Below are positions 1 through 5,581 of a DNA stretch of 6,044 bases, in pieces. The first letter of the stretch is position 1. Each line of letters starts with the position of its first letter. Source of the stretch: CAZJQT01 sp964604415 (GTDB lineage Bacteria; Patescibacteriota; Saccharimonadia; Saccharimonadales; CAZJQT01). Made by a program: the position numbers and the translations under genes. The notes under the pieces are model-generated. The model saw only the letters and a list, made by a program, of their open reading frames with translations, made no database searches and was not told where the DNA came from. The stretch lies in the NCBI GenBank assembly GCA_964604415.1, contig CAZRYT010000028.1, positions 1-6,044 of the forward strand, written 5' to 3'.

Positions 1-1186
1 GACGAGTGATGTCGATAATGCGCTCTTTGGTGATAGCTTTAATACGCTCCGGTACTTGGTAATAATCGTCGATGTAATCATCAAAGAAGTAGCGTCCACT
101 GTAGCCGTAGCCAACCCCACTAACGGTTTGGCCGCTGCGTTGATAACGACCCAACAAATATTGTTGAGCGGCGGCAATATCTTCATTAGAAACATCGCCG
201 TCACAAACGGCTTTGAGTTCCTTAACGATAATGCCGAATAGTGCCGGTGCATTGATGGGAGTAACTTGGGTGCCAAACCACCAGTTACTGGCGCTTTTGG
301 TCTGTAAATAATTAGAACTCATACCGTAAACCAAACCCTTTTCCCTAGCTTCTCCCAGGATACGTGAGTGGAGTGTCTCCGTCAGCATGGTGTTTACCAG
401 GCCCAGTGCATCAGACTCGTCTTCTTTTAAACGGCGGTTCAAAAAAGTATCCAGATAAAAATGGGTGTTCTCGACGGTGCGGTTAGGAATGAACAACGGT
501 TCTTTGAGGCCGTGCGGTTTTTCTTCCGGCAACTCAAAGCGCTGAGTACCTTCTGGCAAAGCAAATGATTCCAGCATTTCTTTCAAACGTTGCTGACGAA
601 CGGCCGTTAATTTACCAGCTATGACAAAACGCATATTTTGGGTAAAGTGAGTCTTTTTATAGTGTTTTTTAACATCTTCGGGTTGGATGTTTTTCATAAG
701 CTTCAAACGCTCTTGGTCAGTCAAAACTTTGTAGCCGTATAGCTCACGCAGCGCTAGGCTTAGGTGCCTAAAATGGTTGTTAGAACGGCCGATCATTTCC
801 TCGCGAACGTTGCCAAACTCGGCCTTAAACTCATCGTCTAGAAAAAGTGGTTTGCTAATTGCGGTTAACAGTAGATCAGCAATGCGATCCCACTCAAAAT
901 CAGCACATTCAGCCTCATAATTAATGTCGTAACTACCGGTGCTGGCATTACAATAAGCACCGTTTTTTTCAAACTCAGCCTGAAAGGCACGCGCTCGTGG
1001 AATCTGTTCATTGGCGCCGAGCAACAAGTGTTCCATGAGGTGGGCTACTTCCCATTTTTGCGGTGGTGTCAGGAAATCACCAGCCCGGAAATTGATCTCG
1101 AAGCTCATAACTGAGGCGCCAGGAACATGAATAAATAAGCCTTTAGCTCCGTTCTTGAGCTTGACCTTGGTGACGACGTGTTTCAT
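1..1186 (-). CDS. M16 family zinc metallopeptidase (insulinase/processing-peptidase-like), C-terminus off the window
   Basis: Translating the minus strand from the ATG at 1186 gives 395 uninterrupted codons to the left edge. The inverted zinc motif HxxEH is intact as HLMEH (residues 49-53). A Glu follows 76 residues later (E130 in VREEM), the classic M16 spacing, so H49, H53 and E130 should bind zinc and E52 should be catalytic. The M16 strand motif GAYCNAST lies at 76-83. The second (M16_C) domain is recognised by REKGLVYG (281-288), like the family's R..GLAY. The last visible stretch (VPERIKAITKERIIDITR) resembles the usual domain end, so probably only about 20-40 residues are missing. The N-terminus (MKHVVTKVKLKNG) shows no signal peptide or membrane helix, so a cytosolic enzyme cleaving peptides or small proteins is inferred; the substrate is unknown. 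The gene begins immediately after the secA stop, with no strong Shine-Dalgarno sequence, so it is probably translated by coupling from secA. M16 enzymes of this size usually work as homodimers or pair with a second M16 subunit. Confidence 0.93.
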   Translation of the reverse strand, partial: MKHVVTKVKLKNGAKGLFIHVPGASVMSFEINFRAGDFLTPPQKWEVAHLMEHLLLGANEQIPRARAFQAEFEKNGAYCNASTGSYDINYEAECADFEWDRIADLLLTAISKPLFLDDEFKAEFGNVREEMIGRSNNHFRHLSLALRELYGYKVLTDQERLKLMKNIQPEDVKKHYKKTHFTQNMRFVIAGKLTAVRQQRLKEMLESFALPEGTQRFELPEEKPHGLKEPLFIPNRTVENTHFYLDTFLNRRLKEDESDALGLVNTMLTETLHSRILGEAREKGLVYGMSSNYLQTKSASNWWFGTQVTPINAPALFGIIVKELKAVCDGDVSNEDIAAAQQYLLGRYQRSGQTVSGVGYGYSGRYFFDDYIDDYYQVPERIKAITKERIIDITR

Positions 1187-3781
1187 TTACTTACGTTTCT
1201 TGCCCTTCGCCCGCCGTTTACGTTCTTGTTTGCGACTTTTCTTGCGTTTGGTTTTGCTCTGGGTTTTGGTGGTGGCAGCAATTGGCTCAGCTTTGAAATC
1301 AGCTTCTTCAAATTCATCGCTTTCAACAATTTTGCTGGCGTTGTCGACCGAATTACGAGCGGCACGGGTAAGTTCAGTTTCGGCTGGCTCATCAGCATCA
1401 ACTTTTTCGGCATTAAATAGTGCCCTGACGACGTCATGACGCAGGTTCAGCTGCATGGCTTCAAACATGGATTGAGATTGGCGGCGATATTCTACTAATG
1501 GGTCACGCTGACCGACACTTATCCAGTGAATACCTTGGCGCAAGTGATCCATGTTCTCAAGGTGCTGCATCCAAAGATTATCAAGCACTTGCAGGTACAC
1601 ATCGCGCTCAGCTTTGCGCATAATTTCTGGGGTAAATTCCTTAGTGCGCTTTTCATACAGCGTATTGGCTTCTTTTAGTAAATTACTGGCAAAGTCTTTG
1701 GCGTCTGAATCAAATAATTTGTCTAGAATTTTATCGTCAAATGGGAAGATTTCTTTGACGGCGTCTTCTAGCTGGTCGCTCAACAGTAGTGATGAACCAG
1801 CCAGGGCATTGACCTCATCCTCGATGAATAATTTGATGCGCTTGATAATTTCTGGTTGAGTTAATATCTCGCGGCGTTGGGTGTAGATGGCCCGACGGTG
1901 ACGGTTCATAACATCGTCGTATTGAACGACGTTTTTTCTGGCATCAAAGTTGTAGCCCTCTACCTTTTTCTGGGCACCTTCTAGACTTTTGCTGATGATG
2001 CGGTTCTCTATGGGTGTTTCGTCATCGACGCCAAGTCTATCCATGATTGAGGCGATACGCTCACCACCGAAAATACGCATTAGATCGTCGTCGGTACTAA
2101 CAAAAAACTGGGTCACACCCGGGTCACCTTGACGACCGGCGCGACCACGTAGCTGGTTATCAATACGTCTGGATTCATGGCGCTCAGAACCTAGCACAAA
2201 TAAACCGCCAAGTTCTTTAACGCCGTCGCCTAACATGATGTCAGTACCACGACCGGCAATGTTGGTCGCCAGAGTTACGGCACCCTTTTTACCGGCGTCG
2301 GCGATGATAGCGGCTTCACGTTCGTTATTTTTGGCGTTCAACGTTTCGTGAGGGATATTGGCTTTTTTAAGTGCCTGGCTTAGGACTTCGTTCTTTTCAA
2401 CTGATACGGTGCCCAGCAAAACCGGTTGACCTTTGTGATGCAGAGTGGCCACTTCACGCACGATGGCTTTGAACTTGCCGTCTTCAGAGCGGTAAATCCG
2501 GTCGGATTTGTCATCACGGATAAGTTTTTTGTTGGGTGGAACCTGAACAACATCAAGCTTGTATATCTGGTGGAACTCTTCACTTTCGGTTTCAGCCGTA
2601 CCAGTCATCCCAGATAATTTATCGTAAAGCCGGAAGTAGTTCTGGAATGAAATGGTTGCTAGTGTCATAGACTCTTCTTGAACTTCGACGCCTTCCTTGG
2701 CCTCGATCGCCTGGTGCAGACCTTCGTTATAGCGCCGACCTTTTAGTAAGCGCCCAGTGAATTCATCAACAATCACCACTTCACCGTCGTGTGTAACCAC
2801 ATAATCTTTGTCGCGGTGGAATAATGACTCGGCGCGCAGGGCTTGTTCTAGGTGGTAAATGGTGCGGATATTTTCAGAGCTGTATAGGCTAGCAATACCT
2901 AGAATCTTTTCGACGTGTTCAACGCCTTTATCGGTTAGTACGACAGCTTTGCGCTTTTCGTCGGTTTCGTAATCTTCGTCTTTTTTGAGCTGGCGAGTAA
3001 CCTTAGAAAATTGAGAATAAGCACTGCCGCTAGTGACTGATGGAGCAGAAATAATCAGCGGCGTACGGGCTTCGTCAATTAGAATGGAGTCAACTTCGTC
3101 GACGATGGCGTAGTTGAGCTCACGCTGGCGCAATTGGTCAACTTCGCGCACCATGTTGTCTCTAAGGTAATCAAAGCCAAATTCATTGTTGGTCCCGTAG
3201 GTGATATCAGCGTTATAAGCCTCTTGGCGAGTACATGGCTTGAGTGGATGCATGCGCTTGTCGTAGTGATCTTTGTTGGTGTACTTTGCATCGTAAATAT
3301 ATGATTCCTCGGCAATAATAACAGCGGTCGAGAGACCCAAAAAGTCATAAACTTGACCCATCCAGCCGGCGTGCAGCTGCGCCAAGTAATCGTTAACCGT
3401 GACAATATGAACACCCTTGCCAGTTAAAGCATTTAGATAAACCGGCAAAGTAGCTACCAGCGTCTTACCCTCGCCGGTTTTCATCTCGGCGACTTTACCT
3501 TCATGCAGTACCATGCCACCGATTAACTGAACATCGAAGTGCCGTTGTTTGAGCGTGCGTTGGGCTACCTCGCGCACCACCGCAAAAGCATCTGGCAAGA
3601 TCTTGTCCAGGCTTTCTTTTTTGAGGCGATCTTTTAGAACTTTGCTCTGTTCTTTTAGCTGTTTGTCGGATAGTTTGTGGTACTTGGCTTCCAGTGAATT
3701 GACGTCCTTAACCCGCCGCTTCATGCGCTTCAAAGTTTTGGCTTGTGGGTCACCTAAAACTCGCTTAAAAATTTTCTTCAA
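1187..3781 (-). CDS. secA: Preprotein translocase ATPase subunit SecA
   Basis: SecA is the cytosolic motor that drives unfolded preproteins through the SecYEG channel using ATP. The 864 residues show the standard order: Walker A MKTGEGKT (100-107), DEAD-like box DEVDS (228-232), the preprotein cross-linking region about 240-385, GMTGTAETE (391-399), GRGTD (510-514) and GRAGRQGD (546-553) in the second nucleotide-binding domain, then the helical scaffold and two-helix finger around LDNLWMQHL (733-741) to PLVEY (761-765). An insertion relative to E. coli lies near 158-185. The C-terminus lacks the CxCxSG zinc-binding SEC-C motif; it has an acidic linker (about 795-830) and then a tail with 16 Lys/Arg among the last 22 residues. 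At the fingertip, Val756 stands where E. coli has Tyr794. The start is TTG at 3781: an in-frame TAA lies seven codons upstream with no ATG between, the N-terminus matches the family, and GGGAG lies nine bases before. It is the first gene of a probable secA-M16 operon. Confidence 0.99.
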   Translation of the reverse strand: MKKIFKRVLGDPQAKTLKRMKRRVKDVNSLEAKYHKLSDKQLKEQSKVLKDRLKKESLDKILPDAFAVVREVAQRTLKQRHFDVQLIGGMVLHEGKVAEMKTGEGKTLVATLPVYLNALTGKGVHIVTVNDYLAQLHAGWMGQVYDFLGLSTAVIIAEESYIYDAKYTNKDHYDKRMHPLKPCTRQEAYNADITYGTNNEFGFDYLRDNMVREVDQLRQRELNYAIVDEVDSILIDEARTPLIISAPSVTSGSAYSQFSKVTRQLKKDEDYETDEKRKAVVLTDKGVEHVEKILGIASLYSSENIRTIYHLEQALRAESLFHRDKDYVVTHDGEVVIVDEFTGRLLKGRRYNEGLHQAIEAKEGVEVQEESMTLATISFQNYFRLYDKLSGMTGTAETESEEFHQIYKLDVVQVPPNKKLIRDDKSDRIYRSEDGKFKAIVREVATLHHKGQPVLLGTVSVEKNEVLSQALKKANIPHETLNAKNNEREAAIIADAGKKGAVTLATNIAGRGTDIMLGDGVKELGGLFVLGSERHESRRIDNQLRGRAGRQGDPGVTQFFVSTDDDLMRIFGGERIASIMDRLGVDDETPIENRIISKSLEGAQKKVEGYNFDARKNVVQYDDVMNRHRRAIYTQRREILTQPEIIKRIKLFIEDEVNALAGSSLLLSDQLEDAVKEIFPFDDKILDKLFDSDAKDFASNLLKEANTLYEKRTKEFTPEIMRKAERDVYLQVLDNLWMQHLENMDHLRQGIHWISVGQRDPLVEYRRQSQSMFEAMQLNLRHDVVRALFNAEKVDADEPAETELTRAARNSVDNASKIVESDEFEEADFKAEPIAATTKTQSKTKRKKSRKQERKRRAKGKKRK

Positions 3782-3788
3782 TTCAATA

Positions 3789-3795
3789 CTCTCCC
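3789..3795 (-). promoter_or_regulatory. Ribosome binding site supporting the TTG start of secA
   Basis: On the minus strand GGGAGAG precedes the TTG codon, with GGGAG (3795-3791) ending nine bases before it. No ATG or GTG is in frame between this site and the upstream TAA, so the site supports TTG as the initiation codon. Confidence 0.6.
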
Positions 3796-3819
3796 AGATT
3801 TAGGCCATTGGTCTCAACT

Positions 3820-3825
3820 ATTGTA
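3820..3825 (-). promoter_or_regulatory. Candidate -10 element for secA
   Basis: The minus strand reads TACAAT here, five of six matches to TATAAT. It would place the transcription start near 3813 and give a leader of about 30 bases containing the GGGAG site. No convincing -35 hexamer lies 16-18 bases upstream, so this rests on one short motif and its position. GATAAT a few bases upstream is an alternative. Confidence 0.3.
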
Positions 3826-3885
3826 CATTATCAGAGGTAGCTAAAGCGACGTAATTTTACCAACAGCCAATATTTATTTGCAGTG

Positions 3886-3915
3886 TTGTTTTACCCATAG
3901 CTTTCAGAGTAGACT
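3886..3915 (+). promoter_or_regulatory. Weak candidate promoter for the MFS gene
   Basis: TTGTTT (3886-3891) and TAGACT (3910-3915) are separated by 18 bases. They match the sigma-70 consensus at three and four of six positions respectively. If real, transcription would begin almost at the ATG (3924), giving a leaderless or near-leaderless mRNA, which would fit the absence of a clear Shine-Dalgarno sequence before this gene. Motifs this weak occur by chance. Confidence 0.18.
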
Positions 3916-3923
3916 GTCATCAA

Positions 3924-5216
3924 ATGGAGATAACATCCAAGCAGATCTTGCGTACCTATGTGACGTTGACGTTATTGTCTACTTTTGCTTCGTCATTCAT
4001 CTGGGGAATAAATACTCTGTTCCTGCTCAATGCTGGGCTTAGTATTACCGCCGCCTTCGCGGCCAATGCCTTTTTCACAGTTGGTCAGGTTTTGTTTGAG
4101 ATACCAACGGGTGTAGTAGCCGATACAATTGGACGACGCGAATCGTATCTGCTCGGCTCAGCTACTTTGTTTGCCTCCACCTTATTCTATCTGTATCTTT
4201 GGCATATTCACGGCCCATTTTGGTTGTGGGCGCTGGCTTCAATGCTGCTGGGATTAGGCTTTACTTTCTTTTCTGGGGCAACTGAAGCCTGGCTGGTGGA
4301 CGCTTTGCACCACACCAAGTACGAAAAAGCTCTAGACACAGCTTTTGCCCGCGGCCAAATAGCGGCTGGTATTGCCATGCTAACTGGAACGGTGGCTGGT
4401 GGGGTTATTGCCCAAGCTACCAACCTCGGTGTTCCCTATATAATCCGTTCAGTTATATTAGCCATCACATTTGTAGTGACATTTGTACTGATGAAGGATG
4501 TTGGCTTCAAACCACGCAAACGTGTAACCGTAGCCAAAGAAATGAAACACATACTAAAGGCTTCTTTTGATCATGGTCTACGTAACCCGCCAGTACGTTG
4601 GGTGATGCTAGCCGCACCGTTTACGGCCGGGGTTAGTTTCTACGCGTTCTATGCAATGCAGCCTTATCTGCTAAAGCTTTATGGACACAGTGGATCATAT
4701 GCTATAGCCGGTCTAGCTGCGGCAATTGTGGCTGGCGCTCAGATTTTGGGAGGTTTGAGCGTACCGATTGTCAAAAAAATGTTCAAGCATAGAACCTCTG
4801 TCTTACTTTTCAGCATTATCATGAGTGCAGCGGCACTGACATTGATTGGTTTGGTACCACACTTCTGGTTTGTGCTGGTTATCTTGGTTCTATGGGGTGT
4901 ATTGTTTGCTGCCAGTGGTCCAGTCAGACAAGCTTACCTAAATGGCCTGATTCCTTCTGAACAACGCGCTACGGTTTTGTCATCGGATAATCTACTGGCT
5001 TCTTCCGGTGGGGCTATCATTCAACCCGGCTTAGGTAAAGCTGCTGATGTTTGGGGCTACGCCACATCCTATGTAATAAGTGGGTTAGTTTACTTAATTG
5101 CCGTGCCATTTATCTTGTTCGCTAAAAGGCTGCGACCTAAATCAGACCCAATTAACTTTGATGGTACAGGCGTTCACACCTCGCCCATTGAAACCCCATC
5201 TGATCCTATCAATTAG
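3924..5216 (+). CDS. Major facilitator superfamily transporter, drug/metabolite exporter-like
   Basis: The 430-residue product is hydrophobic throughout, with about twelve predicted membrane helices (roughly 9-35, 42-62, 74-94, 98-116, 140-163, 170-190, 226-248, 258-280, 290-310, 312-334, 352-370, 378-400). The MFS motif A loop between helices 2 and 3 is clear as GVVADTIGRR (63-72), preceded by FEIPT. SGATEAWLVDAL (117-128) and PVRQAYLNGLIPSEQRATVL (333-352) resemble proton-driven efflux-type MFS proteins. A central cytoplasmic loop with basic residues (about 191-225) separates the two six-helix halves. Export of a small molecule by proton antiport is a family-based guess; the substrate cannot be read from sequence. 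The polar C-terminal tail contains SDPIN twice (407-411 and 426-430). The ATG at 3924 is the first good start; the frame is open further upstream but has no usable codon. No strong Shine-Dalgarno sequence is present (only CAGAG about 14 bases upstream). It is the only plus-strand gene and its stop overlaps the convergent hpf stop. Confidence 0.92.
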   Translation: MEITSKQILRTYVTLTLLSTFASSFIWGINTLFLLNAGLSITAAFAANAFFTVGQVLFEIPTGVVADTIGRRESYLLGSATLFASTLFYLYLWHIHGPFWLWALASMLLGLGFTFFSGATEAWLVDALHHTKYEKALDTAFARGQIAAGIAMLTGTVAGGVIAQATNLGVPYIIRSVILAITFVVTFVLMKDVGFKPRKRVTVAKEMKHILKASFDHGLRNPPVRWVMLAAPFTAGVSFYAFYAMQPYLLKLYGHSGSYAIAGLAAAIVAGAQILGGLSVPIVKKMFKHRTSVLLFSIIMSAAALTLIGLVPHFWFVLVILVLWGVLFAASGPVRQAYLNGLIPSEQRATVLSSDNLLASSGGAIIQPGLGKAADVWGYATSYVISGLVYLIAVPFILFAKRLRPKSDPINFDGTGVHTSPIETPSDPIN

Positions 5217-5581
5217 GCCTGGTGTTTGATACGACGCAGTTTCGACATTAGTCGGCGGTGCAAGTGTGGACTGCCGTGAGTTTCTTTGTACTTTTTGAGC
5301 TGGTTTTTGAGCTTGGCCTCAACTATATCAATAGCCGCAAACATGTTGACGGTGGATTCTTTGGTATTAATAGTAATTGATGGCAGATGGATAATAACCT
5401 CGCAAACATTGTTTTTACGGGTTTTTAGTTTTTCTTCTTTTAGAAACACTTCGACGTGTAAGCTTTCGCGGACATGGCGGGAGACAAACCTATCCAAGCG
5501 GCCAATTTTTTTGGTGGTATAAGCAAACAGTTTTGGGTCGACGTGCATATGCACACCACGAATCTCAAGTTTTTTGATCAT
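5213..5581 (-). CDS. hpf: Ribosome hibernation promoting factor, short form (HPF/RaiA/YfiA family)
   Basis: The family binds the 30S decoding centre, blocking mRNA and tRNA sites and preserving idle ribosomes in starvation or stationary phase. The 122 residues fit the single beta-alpha-beta-beta-beta-alpha domain: strand one KKLEIRGVHMHV (3-14), a first helix with TKKIGRLDRF (23-32), central strands through HVEVFLKEE and VCEVIIHLP, and the conserved second helix MFAAIDIVEAKLKNQLKKYK (80-99). Lys and Arg clusters in the helices fit 16S rRNA contact. It lacks the C-terminal dimerisation domain of long HPF (about 180-190 residues), so it would not dimerise ribosomes in the long-HPF manner. A short basic tail (RRLMSKLRRIKH, 109-120) ends the protein. 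The ATG overlaps the serS stop as ATGA and is preceded by a strong Shine-Dalgarno sequence inside serS, so the two genes are almost certainly co-transcribed. Choice among the paralogue names hpf, raiA and yfiA is by convention only. Confidence 0.92.
   Translation of the reverse strand: MIKKLEIRGVHMHVDPKLFAYTTKKIGRLDRFVSRHVRESLHVEVFLKEEKLKTRKNNVCEVIIHLPSITINTKESTVNMFAAIDIVEAKLKNQLKKYKETHGSPHLHRRLMSKLRRIKHQA

Larger units (their letters stand above)
3782..3923. promoter_or_regulatory. Divergent intergenic region between secA and the MFS transporter
   Basis: This is the only real gap in the window. It separates two genes transcribed away from each other, so by position it should contain promoters for both. 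It is AT-richer than the flanks in its middle part (TATTTATTTG at 3871-3880). I see no strong inverted repeat that would mark an operator; CAACA (3861-3865) and TGTTG (3884-3888) could pair, but only as a five-base stem with a long loop. No small ORF or RNA gene is evident. Confidence 0.6.

Noticed and set aside
56..241. A 61-codon plus-strand ORF opposite the M16 gene
   Set aside because: It lies fully antisense to the well-supported M16_C domain, has no recognisable domain or ribosome binding site, and is explained as a shadow frame.
1155..1439. Overlapping plus- and minus-strand ORFs of 80-94 codons around the secA 3' end
   Set aside because: These arise from the Lys/Arg-rich, low-complexity coding of the SecA tail, which leaves other frames open. 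None has independent support.
3079..3414. A 111-codon minus-strand ORF inside secA
   Set aside because: It is in an alternative frame within the conserved NBD1 of SecA and its Thr/Ser/Leu-rich translation resembles no protein family I know.
3855..3895. Direct repeat TTTTACC at 3855-3861 and 3889-3895 in the divergent intergenic region, as an operator pair
   Set aside because: Seven bases of low-complexity sequence recurring once in 142 bases is expected by chance, and neither copy is palindromic.
5207..5231. Bidirectional intrinsic terminator at the MFS/hpf junction
   Set aside because: The stem is only six mostly A-T pairs with a 13-base loop and no T-run on either side, too weak to call a terminator.
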